NCBI RefSeq assembly: GCF_037969725.1
Contig: NZ_CP150203.1
Span: forward strand, 3,798,001-3,862,000
Source: Paenibacillus sp. FSL W8-0426
GTDB lineage: Bacteria; Bacillota; Bacilli; Paenibacillales; Paenibacillaceae
Direction of reading: 5' to 3'
DNA length: 64,000 bases
This document shows, piece after piece, positions 34,574 to 45,393 of this stretch. Both the position numbers and the translations under genes were made by a program. The notes beneath the pieces are model-generated. The model had not been told where the DNA came from. It saw only the letters and a program-made list of their open reading frames with translations, and made no database searches. Each line of letters begins with the position of its first letter. Position 1 is the stretch's first letter.

Positions 34574-35245
34574 CTATTCAACCAAACCTAACTCTTCATA
34601 TACCTTCTGAGAAACAACACCATTCGGAATAAGGTGATGATCCTTCTGATATTTCTTAAGTGATTCGGTTGTATTGAAGCGGAACTTCCCGTCACATTCC
34701 CCATTGTAATATCCTGCGCTTTTTAACCGGGATTGAATAAGCTGCACGTCTCCACCAACATCCCCCTCGGCTAAATCCCTCGGATTTTGATTGATTTCTC
34801 CAAGCACATGACCATATATCGTTACTTTGGTTCCAATCGGGATTAATTCGTACAGTTCGATGACATCCCGGTTAAGCATCCGGATACAGCCATGGCTAAG
34901 GTGTTGACCGATGGAATAGGGTTTATTCGTACCGTGTATTCCAAAATTGCCCCACGGAACATTCAATCCGATCCAACGCGGGCCAAACGAGGGCCCCCAG
35001 TTGGTTCCTTTATATTCGACTCTATAATCTCCAACTGGAGTCGGTGTTGACGGATTGCCAACGGCTACAGGGTAGGTCTTAATGACTTGCCCCTGCTTTC
35101 GTACAAGCAACTTGTGACGTTCAGGATAGATCGCAATCTCAAGATCGCTTTGCTCATGTATAATGGGCAAGACGGGCGGAGTTAAATGAAACACTCCAAG
35201 CATTGCCAACATGATTAGAATCCATTTTTGATTCGTTAGTATCAT
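34574..35245 (-). CDS. L,D-transpeptidase (YkuD) with peptidoglycan-binding domain
   Basis: 223 residues. An N-terminal membrane or signal segment (WILIMLAMLGVFHL) precedes a YkuD catalytic domain (about 35-145): HGTNKPYSIG, then SHGCIRM with the catalytic Cys. The C-terminal ~60 residues are a PG_binding_1 domain (VQLIQSRLKSAGYYNGECDG...YQKDHHLIPNG). Catalyses 3-3 cross-links or protein attachment in peptidoglycan outside the membrane, and resists most penicillins. Domain order is the reverse of the common one, where the binding domain comes first. Monocistronic. Confidence 0.9.
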   Translation of the reverse strand: MILTNQKWILIMLAMLGVFHLTPPVLPIIHEQSDLEIAIYPERHKLLVRKQGQVIKTYPVAVGNPSTPTPVGDYRVEYKGTNWGPSFGPRWIGLNVPWGNFGIHGTNKPYSIGQHLSHGCIRMLNRDVIELYELIPIGTKVTIYGHVLGEINQNPRDLAEGDVGGDVQLIQSRLKSAGYYNGECDGKFRFNTTESLKKYQKDHHLIPNGVVSQKVYEELGLVE

Positions 35246-35432
35246 GTGTTTTCACCATGTTAAGTCAATTTCATATTGATCAAACATCTTTAATATTTAA
35301 TCAATAACGACATTTTATACACTTCATTTTGTTGATTTCCCCTCCTTCCCCTACGAGGTCGACCATGGGCTCAAATCAAGTTTTTTCAGTCAGGTTAAAC
35401 CAAAAAATTTAGAGCTGTATACTAAAACCGTT

Positions 35433-35467
35433 AAAAAAAGGAGCGCTGCTAATTGGCAACTGCTCCT
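35433..35467 (-). terminator. Terminator after the NarL-type operon
   Basis: AGGAGC and GCTCCT enclose a 17-nt loop and are followed on the minus strand by T7. Belongs to the kinase-regulator operon ending at 35556. The remainder of 35246-35555 shows nothing. Confidence 0.65.
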
Positions 35468-35555
35468 CGCTTTTCTTCAGTAATTCACACAGGCTGCAAA
35501 TTTTCCTTATAGTATACATGAAAGGCAATGCTTCGTAGCATGATCACTGCTTTCG

Positions 35556-36215
35556 CTAAAAAGACTCCCACCGACTTAGTAGTAGTCCAAGCTCCGTTCG
35601 GTTTCGGCATTCTAGTTTCTCAAGAATGCGGGACACATAATTTTTCACTGTGCCCTCTGTGACGTATAGAGCAAGCGCAATGCTTTTGTTGCTTTTCCCT
35701 GATAAAATTTGCCTGGCCACCTCCAATTCCCTTGGAGTCAGCAAGTCCAGTTTTTCATGATGAGTATCCGATGAAAACCCTTCATGGGGAGCATAGGAAC
35801 CCGTCAAGCCTTTCACCATCTGCTCTGTTACCCGAGAAGTAAGCAGGATGCTGCCGGAGTTGGCCGCTTTAATGGCATTCATAATTTCCGCAGAACCCGA
35901 ATCCTTCAGGATATACCCGTCGACCCCGTAGCTTAATCCCCTGATTATATAATCCTGTTCGTTGAACGTGGTAAGAATAATGATTCGAATATCGGGGTAT
36001 TGATCCTTGACCCGCTTTGCTGCTGTAATTCCGTCCATCACGGGCATTCGGATATCCATTAACACGACGTCTACTTGCAGCTTGTTCAAAAGGTTAAGCA
36101 ATTCTTGTCCGTTCACTGCCTCTCCGACGACTTCAATTTCCTCATGCAGGCTTAGAATCATTTTGAGTCCTTCCCTCACGATTTCCTGATCATCCACAAT
36201 CATAACTCTAATCAA
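35556..36215 (-). CDS. NarL/LuxR-family response regulator
   Basis: 219 residues. Receiver domain with phospho-acceptor Asp in DVVLMDIRMPVMDG and Lys in YILKDSG; LuxR helix-turn-helix LTPRELEVARQILSGKSNKS with recognition helix EGTVKNYVSRILEKL. The start is TTG 36215, 8 nt after a GGGGG that lies in the end of the kinase gene, and the two genes overlap by 8 nt. Likely controls the divergent ABC-2 transporter at 37604, as in LiaR/YvfU-type systems. Confidence 0.88.
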   Translation of the reverse strand: MIRVMIVDDQEIVREGLKMILSLHEEIEVVGEAVNGQELLNLLNKLQVDVVLMDIRMPVMDGITAAKRVKDQYPDIRIIILTTFNEQDYIIRGLSYGVDGYILKDSGSAEIMNAIKAANSGSILLTSRVTEQMVKGLTGSYAPHEGFSSDTHHEKLDLLTPRELEVARQILSGKSNKSIALALYVTEGTVKNYVSRILEKLECRNRTELGLLLSRWESF

Positions 36216-37410
36216 GGCAGATGCCCCCTTTATCCATTGAATTCAATTCGGTTTTCCCGCTCACGACAGGAAGCCGGACTTCTATTGCAAATTCGGGATT
36301 AAGATGAATCATCATTTGTCCCCCGAGGGCCGTGATCCGTTTTTCCATGCCAAGCAACCCATAGGATTTGTCCAGCGAATGGCTGACCTGGCCGTTATTA
36401 CGGATTTGCATGTAGATCCCCTCTTTGCTTTTCACGATCCGAATATGGAAACGGGTTGCTCCCCCATGCCGAATTCCATTGGTCAGAGCCTCTCTAACGG
36501 TTTTAAGCAGGCAATCTTTAATCTTGGAAGGTTGTTCCTCTATGGATGAATCCAGTTCAAGCTCGAATCCGACCCCTGTCGTTGGATCAAAATTGGAAAA
36601 CAGTTCGTTTAGCGCGACTCTCAAATGGTCGATCTTGTTTGTGGGATTGAGCGTATCCACCGCTTTCCTTAAACTGGCCATGCCTTCCTTGGAGATCAGC
36701 AGCGTTTTGCCCAACACCTCTTTCGTTCTCTCGGGGGATTGGTCAACCGTTTGGTACGCATACTCCAGATTCATGCCCAAGGCAACCAGCGAATGGCCGA
36801 TGGAGTCATGCATTTCCTGGGCGATTCTTGTCCGTTCTTTCGTGATGGTTAGCTCCTGGACCATGCTTGAATATAGCTGCAGCTTGCGATTCGCATCCTG
36901 AAGTTCGCTATATAAACGTTCTGTTCTGGTCTTCTCCGCAATAATCGTTCTGAACAACAAACCCACAACCAAAAAGCCGGCAAAGTTGATGACATCATTG
37001 AACAATTGGTCTCCCAATGGGAACGAAACCAGATCTGGAAGAACGTAAGCCATACCATCCAGACCTACGAGAAGGGGGATCAAACGATCGCCAAAAATAA
37101 TGAGTTCGATCAATATAAGCTGAATCAGGGCAGAGATGCCTATCGAGGGTAACAGGAGGTTTAGCGCAGCCAAAATGAACATGCTGGCGGCCATGGAATA
37201 CACGAACGCACTGCGTTTACGATAAGATAACAACCCGTATCTCCCACGAATGAAGTCATTCAGAGCAAGCGCACCGACCAACGGCCAAACTGCAAACGGA
37301 ATGGGTCGATCCAGGTTCCATAACTGATGGACGAAAGACATAAACAACAATACTTTAAACGTAAGCAGTACATAAATCCGGTTATTAACGGAGGCAAACA
37401 ACTCCAACAT
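36208..37410 (-). CDS. NarX/DesK-type sensor histidine kinase
   Basis: 400 residues from ATG 37410 (AGGAG 5 nt upstream). About five or six membrane helices fill residues 10-165 with almost no external domain. The HisKA_3 domain carries His in IAQEMHDSIGHSLVALG, and the C-terminal ATPase has NGIRHGGATRF and GLLGMEKRI. Such kinases sense membrane state or membrane-active compounds. Divergent from an ABC exporter; probably controls it through the adjacent regulator. Confidence 0.86.
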   Translation of the reverse strand: MLELFASVNNRIYVLLTFKVLLFMSFVHQLWNLDRPIPFAVWPLVGALALNDFIRGRYGLLSYRKRSAFVYSMAASMFILAALNLLLPSIGISALIQLILIELIIFGDRLIPLLVGLDGMAYVLPDLVSFPLGDQLFNDVINFAGFLVVGLLFRTIIAEKTRTERLYSELQDANRKLQLYSSMVQELTITKERTRIAQEMHDSIGHSLVALGMNLEYAYQTVDQSPERTKEVLGKTLLISKEGMASLRKAVDTLNPTNKIDHLRVALNELFSNFDPTTGVGFELELDSSIEEQPSKIKDCLLKTVREALTNGIRHGGATRFHIRIVKSKEGIYMQIRNNGQVSHSLDKSYGLLGMEKRITALGGQMMIHLNPEFAIEVRLPVVSGKTELNSMDKGGICLD

Positions 37411-37603
37411 CAAATCTCCTCACTCCACGTGGTAAATAGACAGTTCTTCCATCATACCACGGTTGAATCTCGCAGAGTAGATAACGAAAGTCATGTTAAC
37501 AAGACACCCCTTCGAATGGTTACTTTCGTGAATTGTTGCCCCCGCAACGAGCTAATACACTGGTATAGCAGCAATGCCAAGTCAACCTTCTGGAGGGAAA
37601 ACA

Positions 37604-38536
37604 TTGTTAGAACTAATTCAAGTAACTAAAGCATACGGCAACCGAAAAGTCGTTCAAAATTTAAGCCTACATGTCCACCATGGCGAAATTATGGGACTTC
37701 TTGGCCCCAATGGCGCGGGAAAATCCACAACCGTTTCGATGATTTCGACGATTTCGGAACCGGATCGCGGTGACATAAGAGTAAATCAACAAACCGTCAA
37801 AGGACGTTTAGCCGAGGTCAAAAAGATCATGGGCGTTGTCCCTCAGGACCTCGCCTTGTACGAAGCGTTGAGCGCCCAGGACAATCTGGAGTTTTTTGGC
37901 TCCCTGCATGGAATGAGGGGACAGACACTCAGAGACCGCGCCCAAGAAGTTCTTGAGCTCATGGGACTGCATGATAAAAGATATCAAAGCGTCGGAGAAT
38001 TTTCCGGAGGGATGAAGCGCCGGATCAATATAGGCATTGCGCTGATGCACAGACCCCAATTGCTGATTTTGGACGAACCGACCGTCGGCATTGATCCACA
38101 GTCCCGAAACCATATCTTGGAGATGGTCAAACAATTAAGCCGGGATCAGGGAACAACGATTATATATACCAGTCATTACATGGAAGAAGTTGAATATCTG
38201 TGCGACCGTGTAGCTATCATGGATCACGGCAGGCTTATCGCCTGTGGAACGAAGCAGGAACTTAAACAACAGTCAGAGGCTCTGGATATCCTGACAATCA
38301 CCTATCAGCCGAACGGGTTTGAAGATTGGGAGGCAGTCAGCCGGATCGGGGGAATTCAAAAGATGGAACTGGAAAGCAGCCGATTGATTCTTTCCATTAA
38401 TACGGCGATCGGAAGTGTTATAGACATTTTGGATGCATTGAGAACATTGGGCGTACAGATGTCCTCTTTTCAATATGAGGAAGTTATCCTGGAGCATGTG
38501 TTTTTGCAGATGACGGGAAAATCTTTAAGGGATTAA
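37604..38536 (+). CDS. ABC-2 type exporter ATP-binding protein
   Basis: 310 residues. Walker A GPNGAGKST, Q-loop VVPQDLALYE, signature FSGGMKRR, Walker [13 protein letters not shown] and switch His in YTSHYMEEVE; the 90-residue C-terminal extension is as in drug-exporter (DrrA/NatA-like) ATPases. An ATG at 37574 opens the frame, but GGAGGG at 37592-37597 places the start at TTG 37604 (6 nt away). Operon with two permeases and a small membrane protein. Probably exports an antibiotic, lipid or peptide. Confidence 0.88.
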   Translation: MLELIQVTKAYGNRKVVQNLSLHVHHGEIMGLLGPNGAGKSTTVSMISTISEPDRGDIRVNQQTVKGRLAEVKKIMGVVPQDLALYEALSAQDNLEFFGSLHGMRGQTLRDRAQEVLELMGLHDKRYQSVGEFSGGMKRRINIGIALMHRPQLLILDEPTVGIDPQSRNHILEMVKQLSRDQGTTIIYTSHYMEEVEYLCDRVAIMDHGRLIACGTKQELKQQSEALDILTITYQPNGFEDWEAVSRIGGIQKMELESSRLILSINTAIGSVIDILDALRTLGVQMSSFQYEEVILEHVFLQMTGKSLRD

Positions 38537-38548
38537 GGGGGGATTTTT

Positions 38549-39373
38549 GTGCATCCATGGATTCGCATTCTATTGCTGGATATCAGGCTTTTATCTAAAT
38601 CGAAAGTGTTTTATTTCAAGCTTGTTTTGCTGCCCATTGCCATGATTTTTAATTTGGGCACTCTGTTCGGCAAATCCTCGCTCCCTTCCCATTCTCATCA
38701 AGAAGCTTCCACCGGACGGGTAGGCACGGATTCAAACATTGTTTTTCCTGTCGAATGGGTATCCGCCACAAACCAAACGGTTGACCCGATGCAATATGAG
38801 GCCGTAGCCATGACGGTACTGTTTTCCTTTCTCACGGCTTTCGAGCTCGCACACAGTCTGGTACGGGACAAACTGAATCACACACTGGGCCGCATTCAAT
38901 CCTCGCCTTTGCCCATGATTCATTATGTCGCGGGAAAGCTTCTTGGCATTACTCTTGCCATTGTTGTTCAGATGGTAGTGGTTATGTTCAGCAGTCGTCT
39001 GTTTTTTCAGGTAACCTGGGGCCATGTTCCGGCGGTGCTCTGTATTACGGCCCTTTACGGGCTTTGCATTGGTTCGGTGGTCTTAAGCTGTGGTTTCTGG
39101 GCCAAAGATCATGCTTCCATTTCCAGTTTTTCCGCCCCCGTACTGTACGGGCTTGGTTTTTTGGGAGGCAGCTTTTTCAATAAAGACAGCTTCCCGTACA
39201 TATTAAAAAAAATCCAGGAATGGACACCCAATGGGCGAGCCATCGATGCCTTCTTACACGTAATGCAAGGGAAGAATTGGTCGGCACTTTTCTGGGATAT
39301 GCTCATACTGGCGGGAATGGCAGGCCTGTTGTTATTGATGGTCTTGCTCTCCGCGGGCAGGAAGGTGAAATGA
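38549..39373 (+). CDS. ABC-2 type transporter permease, first subunit
   Basis: 274 residues from GTG 38549 (AAGGGGGG upstream). Hydrophobic segments at about 25-42, 90-110, 130-155, 160-185, 195-215 and 245-268, with a large external loop after the first, as in ABC2_membrane proteins. Contains ELAHSLVRDKLNHTLGRIQS, the amphipathic coupling region. It overlaps the next permease gene in ATGA, so the two subunits are made in equal amounts. Confidence 0.82.
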   Translation: MHPWIRILLLDIRLLSKSKVFYFKLVLLPIAMIFNLGTLFGKSSLPSHSHQEASTGRVGTDSNIVFPVEWVSATNQTVDPMQYEAVAMTVLFSFLTAFELAHSLVRDKLNHTLGRIQSSPLPMIHYVAGKLLGITLAIVVQMVVVMFSSRLFFQVTWGHVPAVLCITALYGLCIGSVVLSCGFWAKDHASISSFSAPVLYGLGFLGGSFFNKDSFPYILKKIQEWTPNGRAIDAFLHVMQGKNWSALFWDMLILAGMAGLLLLMVLLSAGRKVK

Positions 39374-40467
39374 ATATGCAGTTATGGCTTATGGTAACAA
39401 AACAAATGAAGTTGATGCTTGCGAATCGGATCGCCCTGTTGGCACTTTTGGCCGCCCCTCTCCTGCTCACGTATTTATTCGCGTTTGCCCGGGATGAATA
39501 TCCGATTACGATCTATATCGCCGACCAAGACCAGAGCGGCTACTCTCACCAGTTGACCTCAATGCTTAAGGAGGACGGCAGCTTTAATGTCTTGATCCTG
39601 CCGGAAAACATTATGCATGAGAAAATCATGGAACAAGATACGGCTGCGGGCATCGTCATTGAGCAGGGGTTTGAATCAGGCGCTGGAGAAGGAAATGTTC
39701 CTTCACACATTAAATTGGTGCTGCCTAAGAGCAGTGCTCATCAAAACGTCGGACAATTTATCGGTGCAAAACTTGAAGCGTTCCTGCTCCATCAGGCGGA
39801 ACCGGATCAACGCCTTCTTTCTTACAAAAAAGCGATAAATTCGTCGGAGGGATCGGTTCGTTCAAGGCTTGACGGATTCCTGCTGATGTTCCTGTGGTTT
39901 GCGGTGATCCAGGGATTCCGCACCTTGATGGATGAACGCGAGAACGGCCTTCAGCGCAGGCTGCTCATGGTGCCGGTACGCTTTGCCAAATACCTTCTGT
40001 CCAAGGTCATTTCGGCTTACCTGGTTGGCATTTCGATTGCCTTCCTTGTATTGATCGCCAGCACATGGTTTCTGGACACGACGGTATGGGATCATTTCGG
40101 ATTTGACATGGCGATTTGGGCCTCTTACCTGCTGGCTATTACAGGGCTGGTGATGCTGCTTGTGCCCTGGATCCATTCCCACCAAAGTTTTACCGTAACC
40201 GGGTCTGTCATTATGGCTTTAGCCGGGATTTTGGGAGGGTCATTCTTCCCGATTGAGGACAGCTTCCCCAAATGGTTCAGGCTGATTTCCGAGTGCGTAC
40301 CCGGTACATGGGCCATGAGGGCGTTGAAGGACCTAAGCATGGGGAGCTATTCCCTTACATCAACCCTCGAAGTGGTTGGCGGATTGAGCGGGATTGGAAT
40401 TGTGACTATAGCGCTATCGTTCCTGCTGATGAATTATACACTGCACAAACAAAAACGGAACGGTTAA
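39370..40467 (+). CDS. ABC-2 type transporter permease, second subunit
   Basis: 365 residues. The ATG 39370 overlaps the preceding stop (a second ATG at 39376 is possible). One N-terminal helix, a ~150-residue extracellular domain (YIADQDQSGYSHQLTSML...), then five helices and the coupling motif MDERENGLQRRLLMVPV. The pattern GGSFFPIEDSFPKWFRLISECVPGTWAM matches ABC2_membrane_3 (YhaP/NatB-like) exporters. Partner of the 38549 permease and 37604 ATPase. Confidence 0.85.
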   Translation: MNMQLWLMVTKQMKLMLANRIALLALLAAPLLLTYLFAFARDEYPITIYIADQDQSGYSHQLTSMLKEDGSFNVLILPENIMHEKIMEQDTAAGIVIEQGFESGAGEGNVPSHIKLVLPKSSAHQNVGQFIGAKLEAFLLHQAEPDQRLLSYKKAINSSEGSVRSRLDGFLLMFLWFAVIQGFRTLMDERENGLQRRLLMVPVRFAKYLLSKVISAYLVGISIAFLVLIASTWFLDTTVWDHFGFDMAIWASYLLAITGLVMLLVPWIHSHQSFTVTGSVIMALAGILGGSFFPIEDSFPKWFRLISECVPGTWAMRALKDLSMGSYSLTSTLEVVGGLSGIGIVTIALSFLLMNYTLHKQKRNG

Positions 40468-40496
40468 ACGTTCAGGTAAAAGGAGTTTGTTCGTTC

Positions 40497-40673
40497 ATGA
40501 ATCTAATGGGTTTGCTCGGCATGATCGAGATCATTTCAGGAATACTTGTCAACGTATATATCGGCCCTCTGGCCAACATTCTTTTTCGGAAAGACGGGAC
40601 AGGTCCGCGCATTCCGCTGCGCGTAGCAGGCATATATTTAATCATTAACGGCTTTTCTAGATTGACCAGCTGA
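40497..40673 (+). CDS. 58-aa small membrane protein of the ABC operon
   Basis: ATG 40497 with AAAGGAG 11 nt upstream, 29 bp after the permease stop. The peptide has one or two hydrophobic stretches (LMGLLGMIEIISGILVNVYI and RVAGIYLIINGF) joined by a charged turn (FRKDGTGPRIP). It was not matched to a named family. Position and ribosome site argue it is co-expressed with the exporter, perhaps as a small accessory or self-protection subunit. Confidence 0.55.
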   Translation: MNLMGLLGMIEIISGILVNVYIGPLANILFRKDGTGPRIPLRVAGIYLIINGFSRLTS

Positions 40674-40750
40674 ATCGATTACCGAAAAGCCAGAACAGCG
40701 GGGAATCCGCTGGTCTGCTTCAAGAATGAATTGGCACAGCATCTCGTCCG

Positions 40751-41371
40751 TCACGCTTTCGTATATTGCAAAATGGCCGCTGCTGCACGGACGCGCAAGT
40801 CCTCCTTGTCGCTGTGCAGCGCAGCCTTCAAAATATCGAGCGCAGATTGTACCGTTGCTCCATCCACATGGACCGAAGGTGCATCGTTCGATTTTTCGAT
40901 GGCATCGGTCGTCATATGCTCCAATTGGGCCTGGGATACCGGGTGTCCGAATTTTGCAAGGGTTGAGGAACTGTGGCAAAGCTCCCGAACTTTATCGTTT
41001 GCCTCTTCTAGGGGAACTCTGCCCAGCCAGGTCACTCCTCTTCGATGGCAAATCAAATCTTCTCCGATTCCGCAAGAATCATCGTAATAGTAATCACCCA
41101 CGTCTCCAATATAGATCCAATGGCCGTCGTGAATCAAAACACGGTCCCCGTCTTGCATGACTTCTGCAAATGTATGCAGCGTCTCCATGGAAGCCGCAAG
41201 CTCGCCCCCTTCCAGCTTATAGCTTGAAACAAGCCGTTCCTTCCATGCTGCCGGTGGATGCATTTCCAAATCTCCTGTTCCCGGCCATGCAATCCCGATG
41301 AAGTTGTCGGCAAGAAACGACGATCGGCGGTCAATGTCGTGCACCGCCGTTTGAATATGAAAGAGATTCAT
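40751..41371 (-). CDS. Hypothetical protein
   Basis: 206 residues, soluble. The N-terminus has the pattern FIGIAWPGTGDL and later GDRVLIHDGHWIYIGDVGDYYYDD, reminiscent of the small beta-barrel (EVE/PUA-like) modules found in front of restriction or nucleic-acid-binding proteins. The C-terminal 60 residues are helical and HEAT-like (SALDILKAALHSDKEDLRVRAAAA). No catalytic motif seen. Monocistronic between the ABC operon and the arabinofuranosidase regulator. Function unknown. Confidence 0.55.
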   Translation of the reverse strand: MNLFHIQTAVHDIDRRSSFLADNFIGIAWPGTGDLEMHPPAAWKERLVSSYKLEGGELAASMETLHTFAEVMQDGDRVLIHDGHWIYIGDVGDYYYDDSCGIGEDLICHRRGVTWLGRVPLEEANDKVRELCHSSSTLAKFGHPVSQAQLEHMTTDAIEKSNDAPSVHVDGATVQSALDILKAALHSDKEDLRVRAAAAILQYTKA

Positions 41372-41471
41372 CTTGATTCCTCCAAAAGCTTAAATTAATG
41401 TCTACTATTCAAATTTACTTGTCGAACAGAACTCAAGCCAAATACGTTTGCAACATGATGGAGCATTCTTC

Positions 41472-42389
41472 TTAGGTATCGGTCGGCAAATCGTAATAAT
41501 ATCGGATCACGATATCCTGATCGTAATTGCCGAAGCCCTTTCCGAACAGCGTTAACCCGCCTCTTCCCCGCACCGCTTCTTCGGGATGGATCCGAAAGGC
41601 CCAGTTCGTGGCCTCTAGCTGCAAATCGTGAATTCCGACATCCGAGATGCGCTGTCCGTCGATGAAAGCACCTTGGTCATTGATGCGTAGAACCTTCAAT
41701 AGGCCGTATTGGTTCACGTCGGAATGCCACCATTGCGGTGTAAGCCTACCCCTTCGGTTCCCGAAATCTCCCGGGCTTGTCCAGGTTCCTAAATGTTGCC
41801 CGTTCAGCGAAAAACGGATGTCCGAAGGCCAGTTTTCATTGGTTTGAGGAGCCTCTGAACCGAGTTCCAGCGAAATTTCAATTTCTCGGAGTATCTCATC
41901 CTTATGTAAATAATTCGGGATTTTATACTCGACGAATCCTCGCGCCATCCATAATATGCCCGCATGAACCCGATCCGGGTCCATGAAGCAGGCCGGCGTG
42001 TCGTACTGTCCGATCATCCGGGTCGTCGTGGCAATGCCGCATGTCGGCCACGCTTCGTAATCCGTGTATTGTCCAACGGGAATCGACACCTCGTGGTAAG
42101 AAGCATCCACCTGCTCGGGAGACAGTTTGATCAGCATGTACTCTTGCGTGACATAACAATATTTATAGGTTCCCCCGTTCTTTCGCTTCATCCGGCTTCC
42201 CACAATGCCGGCCTTTTGCAGCTTGCTGACATGAGTGCTCACAATGGCTTTGCTGAGATAAAGCTCGTTTGCGAGTTCATTGATATGCATTTCTTTATTC
42301 AGCAGCAGCAAACGAATGATATTCAAGCGCGCTTCGCTTGCCAACGCCTCGTAGACCGCAAGAGAAGATGCGTCCGTACTTAACTGCAT
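41472..42389 (-). CDS. ArsR-type regulator of the arabinofuranosidase gene
   Basis: 305 residues. Residues 10-95 are an ArsR-type winged helix (SEARLNIIRLLLLNKEMHINEL; LSKAIVSTHVSKLQKAGIV). The remaining ~200 residues form a large beta-rich domain with many Trp/Tyr (RFSLNGQHLGTWTSPGDFG, PQWWHSD), plausible for carbohydrate binding. It is divergent from the GH51 gene, and two TTCGCTATTTAGC sites lie in the gap. Probably represses abfA and itself until sugar binds. The fusion is unusual: typical ArsR proteins are ~100 residues. Confidence 0.78.
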   Translation of the reverse strand: MQLSTDASSLAVYEALASEARLNIIRLLLLNKEMHINELANELYLSKAIVSTHVSKLQKAGIVGSRMKRKNGGTYKYCYVTQEYMLIKLSPEQVDASYHEVSIPVGQYTDYEAWPTCGIATTTRMIGQYDTPACFMDPDRVHAGILWMARGFVEYKIPNYLHKDEILREIEISLELGSEAPQTNENWPSDIRFSLNGQHLGTWTSPGDFGNRRGRLTPQWWHSDVNQYGLLKVLRINDQGAFIDGQRISDVGIHDLQLEATNWAFRIHPEEAVRGRGGLTLFGKGFGNYDQDIVIRYYYDLPTDT

Positions 42390-42412
42390 CGTTTAGTCCC
42401 CTTTGACTAGAA

Positions 42413-42428
42413 TTCGCTATTTAGCGAA
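42413..42428. promoter_or_regulatory. Operator 1 of the ArsR-type regulator
   Basis: TTCGCTA-TT-TAGCGAA, a perfect 16-bp palindrome 24 bp upstream of the regulator start. Confidence 0.7.
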
Positions 42429-42498
42429 CTCATAAAAATAAGCTTGCCCCTTATATCTACATTATGATACACATTAATTATCAAATCAACCTATTGAT

Positions 42499-42514
42499 TT
42501 CGCTATTTAGCTAA
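42499..42514. promoter_or_regulatory. Operator 2, before abfA
   Basis: TTCGCTATTTAGCTAA, which differs from operator 1 at one base only. It lies about 17 bp upstream of the abfA ribosome site, where bound protein would block transcription. Confidence 0.7.
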
Positions 42515-44053
<1,539 letters not shown>

Positions 44054-44123
44054 ATTGGCTTGATCATCACCAAGAACCATTATCCCGATAAGCTGAACCT
44101 AAACGTAACATTTGCAAAACCAT

Positions 44124-44162
44124 AAAGACCTCCGCCCTGAATTACAGGGTTGGAGGTCTTTT
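44124..44162 (+). terminator. Terminator after abfA
   Basis: AAAGACCTCC / GGAGGTCTTT stem with inner CCCTG...CAGGG, followed by TTTT. Confidence 0.82.
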
Positions 44163-44231
44163 CGACTTGGATATAGGATACCCCTTAGCATTCAGGAGAT
44201 TCGGCAATATCGTCCAAAGCAAATAACCGAT

Positions 44232-45251
44232 CTATTCATTTGTGCTACGTGCCAACAAGTCTTTCAGGTTGTCATCAATAAATTGATTATCGATCCTGTT
44301 GATTCCCCGACCGGCAAAATGGCCCCAAACCGACGGGATTGGGTTATAGACAGCATTAGGCATAAGCTTAGCCTCGTATTCATTATCTTCTGCTGCACAG
44401 AAGAGATCCGTACTTCCCGGCATGATGCAGGCAAGAGCTTTAATGCTTCTGAGCGCTTTATCGAAATCTCCATTATAAGTGGGGTTTGCACTAATATCTG
44501 CATGCTGACCCGTCCATAACATGGCCAGAACATTATGAGGGTCCATATTCATAAAGCTATCTTCCCAGACGCCGGATATAAAATCTTCCAAGGATTCAAA
44601 CCCCAGCTCTCTATAAAGCTTCTCCCTATAAAAAGCATGCGACACCCCCCATCCCCCATAGACCCGGCCAACGGCACGCATGTCTGCAGAAGTCAGCTGG
44701 TTAAGCTTACTTGAATCGAAACGGGCTGCAGCCATGAGCGCAGCTTTCATACCGTCCAAGACAACAAAGGTATGGGGCCAAGACTTGGAGACACCCGCGA
44801 AAGGTGCAATTCGTTCCACCATCTCCGGATAACTTGCACCCCATTGAAATGCCTGAATGCCTCCCATGGACCACCCAACGACGAGAGCAATCTTCTGAAT
44901 ACCGAATGTTTCGGTCACCAGCCGATGCTGAAATTTAACGTTGTCGTAGATAGTTACCTGCGGAAAATGAGCCCGGTCGAATGGTGGAGGCGTATTACTG
45001 GGAGACGAGGATAAACCGTTGCCCAGCAGATTTGGAACGATAATAAAATATTTTTCCGGATCCAGGGCCATCCCGCTGCCAATCAGCCATTCATTCTGAA
45101 CATGCTGGTCGCCAAAAGCAGTCGGATAGAGAACGACATTATCTTTCTGTTTATTTAATTTTCCATAAGTCTTATAAGCAAGAAAAGCGCTTGGCAACGT
45201 CACTCCCGATTGCAAGGTTACATCACCCAAATTAAAAATCTCATAATCCAT
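44232..45251 (-). CDS. MetX-like alpha/beta hydrolase (homoserine O-acetyltransferase family)
   Basis: 339 residues. The N-terminal pattern AYKTYGKLNKQKDNVVLYPT and the nucleophile elbow GWSMGG match the HTS/MetX subfamily. The acid Asp is in PGSTDLFC and the His in VWGHFAGRG. It lacks the long lid motifs of true MetX and its context has no sulfur-amino-acid gene, so another acyl substrate is likely. It is divergent from a LysR regulator, which usually controls the neighbouring gene. Confidence 0.75.
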   Translation of the reverse strand: MDYEIFNLGDVTLQSGVTLPSAFLAYKTYGKLNKQKDNVVLYPTAFGDQHVQNEWLIGSGMALDPEKYFIIVPNLLGNGLSSSPSNTPPPFDRAHFPQVTIYDNVKFQHRLVTETFGIQKIALVVGWSMGGIQAFQWGASYPEMVERIAPFAGVSKSWPHTFVVLDGMKAALMAAARFDSSKLNQLTSADMRAVGRVYGGWGVSHAFYREKLYRELGFESLEDFISGVWEDSFMNMDPHNVLAMLWTGQHADISANPTYNGDFDKALRSIKALACIMPGSTDLFCAAEDNEYEAKLMPNAVYNPIPSVWGHFAGRGINRIDNQFIDDNLKDLLARSTNE

Positions 45252-45361
45252 CGTATGTTCGCTCCCTTCAAAATAGAAACCACACGTCCAATGTGTAATT
45301 TCTTGTACATAGTATAGAGCTGTGATACTCTCAGTAAAAGTGAATAGAATTCAAGATAGTA

Positions 45362-45376
45362 TTCAATTAAATTGAA
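45362..45376. promoter_or_regulatory. Palindrome upstream of the LysR gene
   Basis: TTCAATT-A-AATTGAA, a perfect 15-bp palindrome 17 bp before the LysR start. A plausible LysR (T-N11-A type) autoregulatory site. Confidence 0.4.
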
Positions 45377-45393
45377 AGTAAAGGGGATGTATG

